Both the position numbers and the translations under genes were made by a program. A stretch of 64,000 bases of DNA from Anagrus nilaparvatae (lineage: Eukaryota; Arthropoda; Insecta; Hymenoptera; Mymaridae): positions 434,001 to 498,000 of the forward strand of contig JAKSXM010000269.1 of NCBI GenBank assembly GCA_022575985.1. The letters run 5' to 3'. Positions 12,957-25,121 of the stretch are shown piece by piece. The notes beneath the pieces were generated by a model. It had not been told where the DNA came from, did no database searches, and worked only from the letters and a program-made list of their open reading frames with translations. Position 1 is the first letter of the stretch. Every line of letters begins with the position of its first letter.

Positions 12957-14936
12957 TCCTATCCTATCCTATCCTATATATATATAAATCTTTAATTATG
13001 TGTGTGTGTGTGTCCGAAATGAGTAAACTAGAACGCGATAAAAGTTAGAGACGCGGGGTTTACGGCAAAAGATGGCAAAAATTACGGGTCAAAACGTAGG
13101 CTACGTTTCGTTTCGATTGATAACGACAAAAATTTATTATGTTGAAAAAACAGAATTTTCAAGAAAAAAATTTTTATCAAATTTAAAAAAAAACCAAAAA
13201 ACAAAAAACCGAGGAAAAATTTTACCATCAAAAAGAAGTTCATTCGATTCGGGTATATTTTTTACGTATCCACCTAAATTTTCAAGGTGATAGGCTCGAT
13301 CTGTCAAAAGATACAATAATTTTTCGAAAATTATAAAAGTTTAGGACTAATCCTATATATGTATAAATCTTTAATTATGTGTGTGTGTGTGTGTGTGTCC
13401 GAGCGCGATAAACGAGAACACGATAAAAGCTACAGACATGGGGTTTACGGCAAAAGACGGCAAAAATTACGGGTCAAAACATAGGCTAGGATTTATTTCC
13501 ATTGATAACGACAAAAAATTTTTATGTTGAAAAAACTGAATTTCCAAGAAAAAAATTTTTATCAAATTTTCAAAAAAAACCAAAAAAACGGAAAACCGAG
13601 GAAAAATTTTACTATCAAAAGAAGTTCATTCGATTCGGGTATATTTTTTACGTATCCACCTAAATTTTCAAGGTGAGCGGCTCGATCTGTCAAAAGATAC
13701 AATAATTTTTCGAAAATTATAAAAGTTTAGGACTAATCCTATCCTATATATATAAATCTTTAATTTTGTATGTTTGTTTGTCCGAAATTGGTAAACTAGA
13801 ACGCGATAAAAGTTAGAGACGCGGGGTTTACGGCAAAAGACGGCAAAAATTACGGGTCAAAACATAGGCTAGGTTTTATTTCGATTGATAACGACAAAAA
13901 TTTTTTATGTTGAAAAAACTGAATTTCTAAGAAAAAAATTTTTATCAAATTTTCAAAAAAAACAAAAAAAAACGGAAAACCGAGGAAAAATTTTATAATA
14001 AAAAAGAATTTTATTCGATTCGGGCATATTTTTTACGTATCCATCTAAATTTTCAAGCTAATCGGCTCAATCTGTCAAAAGATACAATAATTTTTCAAAA
14101 ATTATAAAAGTTTAGGACTAATCCTATCCTATCCTATCCTATCCTATCCTATCCTATCCTATCCTATCCTATATATATATAAATCTTTAATTATGTGTGT
14201 GTGTGTGTCCGAAATGAGTAAACTAGAACGCGATAAAAGTTAGAGACGCGGGGTTTACGGCAAAAGATGGCAATAATTACGGGTCAAAACATAGGCTACG
14301 TTTCGTTTCGATTACTAACGACAAAAATTTTTTATGTTGAAAAAACTGAATTTTCAAGAAAAAAATTTTTATCAAATTTAAAAAAAAAACCAAAAAAACA
14401 AAAAATCGAGGAAAAATTTTACTATCAAAAAGAAGTTCATTCGATTCGGGTAAATTTTTTACGTATCCACCTAAATTTTCAAGGTGATCGGCTCGATCTG
14501 TCAAAAGATACAATAATTTTTCGAAAATTATAAAAGTTTAGGACTAATCCTATCCTTCCTATATATATATAAATCTTTAATTATGTGTGTGTGTGTGTCC
14601 GAAATGAGTAAACTAGAACGCGATAAAAGTTAGAGACGCGGGGTTTACGGCAAAATATGGCAAAAATTACGGGTCAAAACGTAGGCTACGTTTCGTTTCG
14701 ATTGATAACGACGAAAATTTTTTATGTTGAAAAAACTGAATTTTCAAGAAAAAAATTTTTATCAAATTTAAAAAAAAAACCAAAAAACAAAAAACCGAGG
14801 AAAAATTTTACTATCAAAAAGAAGTTCATTCGATTCCGGTATATTTTTTACGTATCCACCTAAATTTGCAAGGTGATCGGCTCGATCTGTCAAAAGATAC
14901 AATAATTTTTCGAAAATTATAAAAGTTTAGGACTAA
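12957..14936 (+). repeat. Unit A tandem block 5 (about 5 copies)
   Basis: Copies begin near 12,957, 13,350, 13,740, 14,125 and 14,550. This block has one more copy than the equivalent block in unit 2, and the extra copy (TTTTGTATGTTTGTTTGTCC variant) explains most of the length difference between units 2 and 3. About nine TCCTA pentamers lie near 14,122-14,170. Confidence 0.85.
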
Positions 14937-14973
14937 TCTTAATCTTAATACTATATATATTTGAAAATTTATT

Positions 14974-15005
<32 letters not shown>

Positions 15006-15883
15006 CATTCATCACGCAAGAACCGCCGAACCAATTGGCATGAAACCGGTGTCAAAATAAAGATAAAAAGTCTGCGGGTGACATAGGCCCTATATTTTCT
15101 GATTAGCTGTCGTAGTTTTTGAGATATTTAATTTTTAGTATTTTTGAACTTGATAACATTTTTTAAAAATTTTAACAAAAATTGAATTATCTCGAGACTA
15201 TCGAAAAATTTAGGTATCGCACTTCATAGTTTTCGATTCAGCACTAATTTTTACGTATTCTCTGAAATTTTTATTCAAAACGGAGGTATCTTTAAAATTT
15301 TATATAATATTTTTAAAGCTGGTAAAAAAATTTTTTTCATTTTTTTATTTTTATGGTATTTCTAATCATTTATTTGTGGGTCTGTGTATATTATAATGTA
15401 ATTTATATTCTATATTAAAATGTAATTTATGCTTACTTAGTTAAATTTTTATTAAAAACGTAAGTTGCTTTAAAATTAAAAAAAAAAATAAAATAAAATT
15501 TTTTACTATATATTATATATATTCAACTCAAATTTTAGGGTATAGTTTGGGGTGATAAAAAAGTCCCTCAGCCAGTTTTAGTCCTCTAGCACCTCATGGG
15601 CCCGAAATATGTCTGTTCAAAGGTCCAAAAATAGCCTGATCTGGCCCATTTTCAAAATTACACCATTCCTTTGAATTTACTACAAATTTTATCTTATTGG
15701 TCACATTTGAACTGGTAAAAGGTCTACATTAAGAAAAAAATTTTAGCTTATTTTAAGGCGTTAATTTTTTTTGACATTGATATATATTTTAGACAATAAC
15801 AACATGATAATAATAAAAAATCAATAACAACAACACCGGGAATAGATCAGGGGGGGCGGAGCCCCCCCTCACACCTATGCTAG
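14937..15883 (+). mobile_element. Non-autonomous Helitron B, copy 3 (947 bp)
   Basis: Same ends and same A|T junction as the copies at 3,038 and 8,780. A few point changes are visible in the A-rich part near 15,480. Confidence 0.88.
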
Positions 15884-17453
15884 TCCTATATATATATAAA
15901 TCTTTAATTATGTGTGTGTGTGTGTGTGTGTCCGAGCGCGATAAACTAGAACACGATAAAAGCTACAGACATGGGGTTTACGGCAAAAGACGGCAAAAAT
16001 TACGGGTCAAAACATAGGCTAGGATTTATTTCCATTGATAACGACAAAAAATTTTTATGTTGAAAAAACTGAATTTCCAAGAAAAAAATTTTTATCAAAT
16101 TTTCAAAAAAAACAAAAAAAACGGAAAACCGAGGAAAAATTTTATAATAAAAAAGAATTTTATTCGATTCGGGCATATTTTTTACGTATCCATCTAAATT
16201 TTCAAGCTAATCGGCTCAATCTGTCAAAAGATACAATAATTTTTCAAAAATTATAAAAGTTTAGGACTAATCCTATCCTATCCTATCCTATCCTATCCTA
16301 TATCCTATATATATATAAATCTTTAATTATGTGTGTGTGTGTGTCCGAAATGAGTAAACTAGAACGCGATAAAAGTTAGAGACGCGGGGTTTACGGCAAA
16401 AGATGGCAATAATTACGGGTCAAAACATAGGCTACGTTTCGTTTCGATTAATAACGACAAAAATTTTTTATGTTGAAAAAACTGAATTTTCAAGAAAAAA
16501 ATTTTTATCAATTTTAAAAAAAAAACAAAAAAAACAAAAAATCGAGGAAAAATTTTACTATCAAAAAGAAGTTCATTCGATTCGGGTATATTTTTTACGT
16601 ATCCACCTAAATTTTCAAGGTGATCGGCTCGATCTGTTAAAAGATACAATAATTTTTCGAAAATTATAAAAGTTTAGGACTAATCCTATATATATATAAA
16701 TCTTTAATTATGTGTGTATGTGTGTGTGTGTGCGAGCGCGATAAACGAGAACACGATAAAAGCTACAGACATGGGGTTTACGGCAAAAGACGGCAAAAAT
16801 TACGGGTCAAAACATAGGCTAGGATTTATTTCCATTGATAACGACAAAAATTTTTATGTTGAAAAAACTGAATTTTTAAGAAAAAAATTTTTATAAAATT
16901 TAAAAAAAAAACCAAAAAAACAAAAAACCGAGGAAAAATTTTACTATCAAAAAGAAGTTCATTCGATTCGGGTATATTTTTTACGTATCCACCTAAATTT
17001 TCAAGGTGATCGGTTCGATCTGTCAAAAGATACAATAATTTTTCGAAAATTATAAAAGTTTAGGACTAATCCTATCCTATATATATAAATCTTTAATTTT
17101 GTATGTTTGTTTGTCCGAAATTGGTAAACTAGAACGCGATAAAAGTTAGAGACGCGGGGTTTACGGCAAAAGACGGCAAAAATTACGGGTCAAAACATAG
17201 GCTAGGTTTTATTTCGATTGATAACGACAAAAATTTTTTATGTTGAAAAAACTGAATTTCTAAGAAAAAAATTTTTATCAAATTTTCAAAAAAAACAAAA
17301 AAAACGGAAAACCGAGGAAACATTTTACTAAATAAAAGAATTTTATTCGAATCCGGCATATTTTTTACGTATCCATCTAAATTTTCAAGCTAATCGGCTC
17401 GATCTGTCAAAAGTTACAATCATTTTTCAAAAATTATAAAAGTTTAGGACTAA
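15884..17453 (+). repeat. Unit A tandem block 6 (about 4 copies)
   Basis: Copies begin near 15,884, 16,275, 16,684 and 17,070. Order and variants match the blocks at 3,985 and 9,727. Confidence 0.85.
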
Positions 17454-18442
17454 TCCTATCCTATCCTATCCTATTCTATCCTATCTATATCTATATCTAT
17501 ATATATATATATGCCGATAGAGAATTTTTTTAGTTTGATAGGATTGACTAGACGATAATAGCTAGAAAGACGCGGTTTGCGGGAAAAAACGCGGAAAACT
17601 TGCAGAAGTGACATAGGCTATACAGGATTTCGATTGATGCGAAAGAAAATTTTTGCCGCCAAAAAAACGATTGTTCAAAAAAATGATCATTTTTTATGTT
17701 TTCTGGGCCAAATCACCATTATGTATGTATGCCCGAACGCGATAAACTAGACCACAATAAAAGCTAGAAATATCGGGTTTACGGCAAAAGACGGCAAAAA
17801 TTACCGGTCAAAACATAGGCTTGGTTTCATTTCAATTAATTGGAACAAAAATTTTGTATGTTGAAAAAACTGAATTTCCAAAAAAAAATTTTCATGCAAT
17901 TTAAAAAAAAAAACCTAAAAATCTGAGAACTAAGAAAAAATTTTAATGTGGCAAAGTCTTTCATTCCATTTGGGAATATTTTTTACGATTGCACCTAAAT
18001 TTTGGAGTGAATCGGTTGGATCTGTAAAAATTTACAATAATTTTTCAAAAATATAAAAAGTTTTGGACTAATCCTACTAATAGCGTTAGAGAATTTTTTA
18101 AGTTTGATGATCACGCCTAGACGAAGTTAGCTAGAAAGACGCGGTTTGCAGCAAAAAACGAGAAAATATTTCAGGAGTGTCATAGGTTTTATAGGATTTA
18201 GATTGATGCGAAAGAAAATTTTTGTCGCCAAAAAAACGTTTTTTCAATGATCATTTTTGATGTTTTCGTAAATTTTCAAAAAATCGTAATTAACTTAAAA
18301 AATTGAAATTTTTTTGGAATCAGAAAAGTTTTTATATGATTTAGAATTGTTATTTATGTGTCCACCTAAATTTTCAAGCAAATCGGTTTGATATTTCCAG
18401 AGTTACATATATTTTTTAGCATAAAATTTGGATTTCAAATTC

Positions 18443-18445
<3 letters not shown>
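17454..18445 (+). repeat. Module D, copy 4 (first of a tandem pair)
   Basis: It is cut short at its 3' AT-rich tail (TTTCAAATTCATAT) and joined there to a second D copy starting in the CTATAT run. The GCCGATAGAG anchors are 962 bp apart. Both copies share a private change (GCGGGAAAAAACGCGG), so this is a local tandem duplication. Confidence 0.75.
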
Positions 18446-18473
<28 letters not shown>

Positions 18474-19407
18474 TGCCGATAGAGAATTTTTTTAGTTTGA
18501 TAGGATTGACTAGACGATAATAGCTAGAAAGACGCGGTTTGCGGGAAAAAACGCGGAAAACTTGCAGAAGTGACATAGGCTATACAGGATTTCGATTGAT
18601 GCGAAAGAAAATTTTTGCCGCCAAAAAAACGATTGTTCAAAAAAATGATCATTTTTTATGTTTTCTGGGCCAAATCACCATTATGTATGTATGCCCGAAC
18701 GCGATAAACTAGACCACAATAAAAGCTAGAAATATCGGGTTTACGGCAAAAGACGGCAAAAATTACCGGTCAAAACATAGGCTTGGTTTCATTTCAATTA
18801 ATTGGAACAAAAATTTTGTATGTTGAAAAAACTGAATTTCCAAAAAAAAATTTTCATGCAATTTAAAAAAAAAAACCTAAAAATCTGAGAACTAAGAAAA
18901 AATTTTAATGTGGCAAAGTCTTTCATTCCATTTGGGAATATTTTTTACGATTGCACCTAAATTTTGGAGTGAATCGGTTGGATCTGTAAAAATTTACAAT
19001 AATTTTTCAAAAATATAAAAAGTTTTGGACTAATCCTACTAATAGCGTTAGAGAATTTTTTAAGTTTGATGATCACGCCTAGACGAAGTTAGCTAGAAAG
19101 ACGCGGTTTGCAGCAAAAAACGAGAAAATATTTCAGGAGTGTCATAGGTTTTATAGGATTTAGATTGATGCGAAAGAAAATTTTTGTCGCCAAAAAAACG
19201 TTTTTTCAATGATCATTTTTGATGTTTTCGTAAATTTTCAAAAAATCGTAATTAACTTAAAAAATTGAAATTTTTTTGGAATCAGAAAAGTTTTTATATG
19301 ATTTAGAATTGTTATTTATGTGTCCACCTAAATTTTCAAGCAAATCGGTTTGATATTTCCAGAGTTACATATATTTTTTAGCATAAAATTTGGATTTCAA
19401 ATTCATA
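18446..19407 (+). repeat. Module D, copy 5 (second of a tandem pair)
   Basis: A 962-bp duplicate of the preceding copy. It retains the full 3' tail and runs into module C. Confidence 0.75.
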
Positions 19408-19692
19408 TATTTATATATATTTATAAGTTATTATATATACACTTGTGGATCCTATGGAAGGGTAGCTAAGCTTTGTATTGCTGATTACTAATTATCTGTC
19501 TGGGTTCATATGCCCGTAATTTTTATGATTTAGTAAATTTTAGATAATACTTTGGGTAAAAAAAGATTATTTTACAAAATATAGAGTAACCTAAAACAAC
19601 ATATTTTTTGAAAAATAAAGCCGCAGGGGTCCAGGGGGGCGCAGCCCCCATGGTGGCTGCCGGGGCGAGCGAAGCGAGCCGGAGGCAGCTAG
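19408..19692 (+). mobile_element. Module C variant, ends CTAG (tandem copy 1)
   Basis: A 285-bp unit from TATTTATATATATTTATAAG to GGAGGCAGCTAG. It differs from the C copies in units 2 and 3 (for example GGGGGGCGCAGCCCCCATGG and CCGGGGCGAGCGAAGCGAG) and is a distinct subfamily. Confidence 0.65.
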
Positions 19693-19977
19693 TATTTATA
19701 TATATTTATAAGTTATTATATATACACTTGTGGATCCTATGGAAGGGTAGCTAAGCTTTGTATTGCTGATTACTAATTATCTGTCTGGGTTCATATGCCC
19801 GTAATTTTTATGATTTAGTAAATTTTAGATAATACTTTGGGTAAAAAAAGATTATTTTACAAAATATAGAGTAACCTAAAACAACATATTTTTTGAAAAA
19901 TAAAGCCGCAGGGGTCCAGGGGGGCGCAGCCCCCATGGTGGCTGCCGGGGCGAGCGAAGCGAGCCGGAGGCAGCTAG
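19693..19977 (+). mobile_element. Module C variant, ends CTAG (tandem copy 2)
   Basis: An exact-looking 285-bp tandem duplicate of the preceding unit, joined at CTAG|TATTTATA. It ends CTAG and is followed by TATATATA of unit A. Confidence 0.65.
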
Positions 19978-20660
19978 TATATATATAAACCTTTAATTAT
20001 GTGTGTGTGTGTGTCCAAAATGAGTAAACTAGAACGCGATAAAAGTTAGAAACGCGGGGTTTACGGCAAAAGATGGCAAAAATTACGGGTCAAAACATAG
20101 GCTACGTTTCGTTTCGATTGATAACGACAAAAATTTTTTATGTTGAAAAAACTGAATTTTCAAGAAAAAAATATTTATCAAATTTAAAAAAAAAACCAAA
20201 AAAACAAAAAACCGAGAAAAAATTTTACTATCAAAAAGAAGTTCATTCGATTCGGGTATATTTTTTACGTATCCACCTAAATTTTCAAGGTGATCGGCTC
20301 GATCTGTCAAAAGATACAATAATTTTTCGAAAATTATAAAAGTTTAAGACTAATCCTATATATATATAAATCTTTAATTTGTGTATGTGTGTGTGTGTCC
20401 GAACGCGATAAACGAGAACACGATAAAAGCTACAGACATGGGGTTTACGGCAAAAGACGGCAAAAATTACGGGTCAAAACATAGGCCAGGATTTATTTCG
20501 ATTGATAACGACAAAAAATTTTTATGTTGAAAAAACTGAATTTCCAAGAAAAAAATTTTTATCAAATTTTCAAAAAAAAACCAAAAAAACGGAAAACCGA
20601 GGAAAAATTTTACCATAGAAAAGAATTTTATTCGATTTGGGCATATTTTTTACGTATCCA
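19978..20660 (+). repeat. Unit A, one full and one truncated copy
   Basis: The first copy (about 19,978-20,355) is complete and ends AGACTAA. The second stops inside the 3' third at TACGTATCCAC, where an inverted module C begins. This is the last A sequence in plus orientation. Confidence 0.8.
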
Positions 20661-21020
20661 CATAAAACAACATATCAACTTGATTTTTCCAAAGATATGT
20701 TGTTTTAGGTTACTCAATATTTTGTGTAACAACCTTTTTTACCCGAATTATTATCTAAAATTTACTGAATCATAAAAATTACGGACGTTGGAACTCAGGC
20801 GGATAATTAGTGATCAGCGATACAAAGCTTGATTACCCTTCCCTAGGATCCGCAAGTGGCAGTTGCTTCCCTCAACTACCAATTCTAGGATTCACCCTGA
20901 TAATACCTGTACTACCAATTCTAGGATTCACCCTGATAATACCTGTACAAGTTTCTTTTAGTTACTCTATAGAGCTACTAAATTAGTAACCGGTAAGAAT
21001 TACGAATGTATATAATATTA
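20661..21020 (-). mobile_element. Module C, inverted and 3'-truncated, at the array's orientation switch
   Basis: Read on the minus strand this is a long-form C: TATTATATACATTCGTAATT, CTTACCGGTTACTAATTTAG, then the GATCC core and TTTTTCCAAAGATATG-type region. It stops before the GC-rich 3' hairpin. A 36-bp stretch (CTACCAATTCTAGGATTCAC and following) is duplicated in tandem near 20,875-20,945. To its left is a truncated plus-strand unit A, and to its right is a minus-strand unit A ending GGGCTAA. Confidence 0.65.
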
Positions 21021-21803
21021 GCCCTAAACTTTTATAATTTTTAAAAAATGATTGTAACTTTTGACAGATCGAGCCGATTAACTTGAAAATTTATGTGGAT
21101 ACGTAAAAAATATGCCCAAATCGAATAAAATTCTTTTCTATGGTAAAATTTTTCCTCGGTTTTCCGTTTTTTTGGTTTTTTTTGAAAATTTGATAAAAAT
21201 TTTTTTCTTGGAAATTCAGTTTTTTTAACATAAAAATTTTTTGTCGTTATCAATCGAAATAAATCCTAGCCTATGTTTTGACCCGTAATTTTTGCCGTCT
21301 TTTGCCGTAAACCCCATGTCTGTAGCTTTTATCGTGTTCTCGTTTATCGCGTTCGGACACACACACACACACACACACATAATTAAATATTTATATATAT
21401 ATAGGATTAGTCCTAAACTTTTATAATTTTCGAAAAATTATTGTATCTTTTGACAGATCGAGCCGATAACCTTGAAAATTTAGGTGGATACGTAAAAAAT
21501 ATACCCGAATCGAATGAACTTCTTTATGATAGTAAAATTTTTCCTCGGTTTTTTGTTTTTTTGGTTTTTTTTTTAAATTTGATAAAAATTTTTTTCTTGA
21601 AAATTCAGTTTTTTCAACATAAAAAATTTTTGTCGTTATCAATCGAAACGAAACGTAGCCTATGTTTTGAGCCGTAATTTTTGCCATCTTTTGCCGTAAA
21701 CCCCGCGTCTCTAACTTTTATCGCGTTCTAGTTTACTCATTTCGGACACACACACACACATAATTAAAGATTTATATATATATATAGGATATAGGATAGG
21801 ATA
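21021..21803 (-). repeat. Unit A, two inverted copies
   Basis: Two complete unit A copies in minus orientation (CACACACA microsatellites near 21,355-21,382 and 21,748-21,764) close the array. The last reads outward into TATAGGATATAGGATAGGAT, the reverse complement of the TCCTA junction repeats. Unique sequence begins at about 21,804. Confidence 0.8.
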
Positions 21804-24078
21804 ACATCATTTCCTATGTACAGAACAGATGGCTGAAGCAATGTGAGTCGTCCTCACAAGCGCTAAAATTGCCATTAGTTAACTATATAAGAAAAATAGG
21901 GACGTGTTTACATCAGCGTCTGTAGCACATACACTAACACACACAGCTACACTGATGAGATCTATGTGTTAGTGTTGATCGTAACGCTAGGTACCTTCTG
22001 TACCGACATTTTAAAATCCGCGTAAATTCAAATTTTTAAATAAGTTTAAAAATTCATCGAATGTCGCTACTTTGTATGCTTCAATAAAAAAAGTGATGAC
22101 GATACGCATCCGCATATAAAAGATGAAGGCGATGAATTTGTAAATTCATTTAAATCAAGAAATTGCTCGTAAAGGTTGTCATTATTTCAATTATTTAAAT
22201 ACTCTCCTTGCCGTCGATACAAGATACAAGAAATTTTGAATATTAATATTCATTATTAGTTATGTAATATTATAAATATCCTATATACATATTAACCCTG
22301 ATAAAATAACTTGTCGTAGCAAAAAAAAATAAAGCCTTGCTATTGCCTTATTGCAAGCCAATGATGTATTTTCTCTTCAAAGTTTACGCACTGCTTGAAA
22401 TTTTTTTCAATATAATATGCAAAGCTCTTGCTGTTAACTTGCTGTCAATTTTTAAAAAAGAACTTTTCTAAAATGTTTGTCGTAATATTTGCCGCATATT
22501 CTGACGCATCTTTGTGTAAACTTTGAAAAAAGGATCTTCATTATAAAATTGACAGATCTTTGTTAATCTTTATAGTCCTATAAGCAGATATAGGTATATA
22601 CTATATCCTCATCCTCTAGACTTACGTGGACCTATACATACCCCGCGCAACTGTTGCTTCAGTCGGTGGATCGGTGCCATGTAAGGAAGTTTTCATAAAT
22701 ATTAGAAGCATCCGGAAATATTTTTATAATTTTATCAATTAATCCATTCTATTAAATTGGAGTATTAGCTTCTAATTTTTTAAAAATAATTAAATTACAC
22801 TCGGTGCATCTTCATCATAAGCTAGTCTATGTTTACAGCCCTACCCGGAAGACTGAGTAGACATCGGATTTTTCTATTTATGTCGTTTAATTTTTACTGA
22901 TTAGGTAAAAACCAAGGTAAAAATATGAATAAATTATATTGTTATTGTGAAACTCAACACAAATTCAATTAGTTAAGCTTATATTAAAGGTAAATATTTC
23001 ATTTTAAAGCGTTATGACCTAAAAATTTTTTGGAGATTACGGCATATAAAATTGTTTATAATAACAATAGGTTTTATAATGCATGTAATGAGGCAAATTC
23101 GCGTTACAAATGGTTTTATTTTTTTTATATAAACATTTAAATTTACACACACTCACACACACATATTTTTAGTATTAACCAGTACATGGTTTTTGAAAAC
23201 TATAATACAGCCGCCAGGTGCGAGTAGCAACACCGTGTAGCCAACGAGCGCTGCGGTCAGCAAATGAAAAAAGAGAGAAAAAAGAGAAATGAGCGGAGAA
23301 GATTTCCGCTAGCAGAAAAAGAAGGCAGGTGGTTTTTAGCTTTTATGCAAATCACATGTGGTTCCGGGTTAGTTGTAAAAAAGCCATAATAAAATGTTCC
23401 GGTTTAAAATTTAAAAAGCTTAATAGTACACATTCAAAATTAACTAAAGTTGAAATTAAAGATAAATTCAGTGAAAGCTAAAATAAGTAAAATCTCGACG
23501 TCGAGCAAACACATCGAAACATCACCGCCATTCGCGGAATATAATTGTGTTTAAAAATCTTGAGTAAAAAAAAACGGACTTGTACGGAAGGATTTCCAGG
23601 CAAGAGTTCAACTGCCGTATCAAGAGGTTGACTCCAGGAATTTTCATCTGCGACTCATCCACGAGGAAGAATCAGCTGCCGGTATCATTTGTATAAATAT
23701 ACGAAAGTGTGCTTTGGAGTTCTTTTGTGTATGTGTGTGTGAGCGCGGTAAAGTAATAAGTAAGAATTATTAAAGTCAAATTTATGATAATTATTAAAAG
23801 CCTTAAGAGGCATTGTATTGTACAAATCCATAAATAAAAAAGGTAAATTAGTTACAAATAATTAAAATTCAGTGTATATTTTTAAAAAGTTTCTTTTCAC
23901 GTGCATGTTCACCTCCCCCTCTTTTTGTACATATAAGAATACATATTCATAACCTAGTAAACCCCCTCTATTAGACAAGGAGATTAGCCTCATGCCAGCT
24001 AGCCGAAGTAAGTAACAGATAATTTCCCCCCTTCGTTTTATTATTATTATTTTCGATAAATAATTATACATACATATA
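21804..24078. other. AT-rich non-array DNA, possible promoter and 5' non-coding exon
   Basis: I see no supportable coding region here. Base composition becomes more balanced near 23,205-23,760. A purine-rich stretch (AAAAGAGAGAAAAAAGAG) and GACGTCGAGC are followed by a candidate splice donor GAGCGCG|GTAAAG near 23,748, so a 5' untranslated exon is possible but unproven. The stretch near 21,900-22,010 has a short inverted repeat around ACACTAACACACACAG and GTGTTAGTGTTG. Confidence 0.3.
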
Positions 24079-25121
24079 AGAGTGGACCTATTTTTGGACT
24101 TTGTGGAAAAACTTTGCTCCCCGGGTTTTTTTGTGAAGTTTTGGTCATAAAAAGTTCCCAGTTCCAAGGATTTTGCTTTAGCCCTGCAAAAACACGTGCC
24201 TGTAACCACATCAATTTTCCCATTTAAATAACATGGAAATTTTGAGTTTTTAGCTATACAAATTTTCACAAAAGCCAAAAGCGTTTTAAAATGCTAATTT
24301 TTACTGGAAAACATACTTTTATATGTTGTAAAGACATACAAACCGCCCTGCATTCATTCCAAAGGGAATTTTGGGGCTAGAAACGCAAATTTACATTTTT
24401 GCTCAATCTTATAAAACAGGGTTTTTCGGTAATTTTCGATAAAAAGCTACAACCTCAAAAATTAACCAAAACACTTCTGGTTGGTTCACTTTTTTTGGTA
24501 TAAGTGTCACTATTCAAACGACGTAAGCCGTATATTTTAATCACTGTTTCTCTTAGCCCTACACTCAATTAACTTACTGGTAATTTTTGACCCGAAATGA
24601 CCAATATTTAAATTTATTTAAATTGATGCCAAAATTGTAAATTTTGTCGAAATTGAGTTTTAAAGGCCTTAATAATTTTTTACAAGCTTCAAGTTTCCAA
24701 AAATTTTTTACTCGTCTTTTTACTTTAATTAGTTTTTAAGATATTACTTTTCAAAGATAATGATAAAAATTGACTTTTTTTGAAAACCCTGAAATTGGGA
24801 CTCGGTAAATTTGCATTTCTAGCCCCAAAATTCCCTTTGGAATGAATGCAGGGCGGTTTGTATGTCTTTACAATATATAAAAGTATGTTTGCCAGTAAAA
24901 ATTAGCATTTTAAAACGCTTTTTGGCTTTAGTGAAAATTTGTATAGCTAAAAACTCAAAATTCCCATGTTATTTAAATGGGAAAATTGATGTGGTTACAG
25001 GCACGTGTTTTTGCAGGGCTAAAGCAAAATCCTTGGAACTGGGAACTTTTTATGACTAAAACTTCACGAAAAAACCCCGGGAGCAAAGTTTTTTAACAAA
25101 GTCCAAAAATAGGTCCACTCT
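24079..25121. mobile_element. Foldback (long inverted-repeat) element, 1,043 bp
   Basis: Two arms of about 325 bp (24,079-24,400 and 24,795-25,121) are inverted copies of each other. The outer tips are AGAGTGGACCTATTTTTGG and its reverse complement. The same nine bases ATACATATA lie just outside the left tip and one base outside the right tip, so a 9-bp target duplication (Mutator-like) is possible. The same hypothetical peptide can be read in both arms, but only because the arms are copies. I see no transposase. Confidence 0.8.

Larger units (their letters stand above)
1..21803. repeat. Composite higher-order tandem array of Helitron-like modules A, B, C and D
   Basis: Four module types repeat in a fixed order (D, then C where present, A block, B, A block). 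Order anchors such as GCCGATAGAGAAT recur near 127, 5,613, 11,362, 17,513 and 18,475. Unit 1 is about 5.48 kb and lacks C, unit 2 about 5.74 kb, unit 3 about 6.16 kb (one extra A copy), and unit 4 is partial and rearranged. Copies of the same module in different units look almost identical over kilobases, while neighbouring A copies inside a unit differ at several sites. This implies recent amplification of the whole 5-6 kb block after the A copies had diverged. Short reading frames on both strands arise because the unit is poor in stop codons; homopolymer indels break them from copy to copy, so I do not call them genes. The array could be partly an assembly artefact. Confidence 0.9.

Noticed and set aside
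21940..21990. Hammerhead-like CTGATGAG near 21,952
   Set aside because: No GAAA core or third stem at the required distance.
23862..24278. 138-codon minus-strand frame and a 65-codon plus-strand frame at 24,862 encoding the same peptide
   Set aside because: The peptide repeats only because the two frames lie in the inverted arms of a foldback element.
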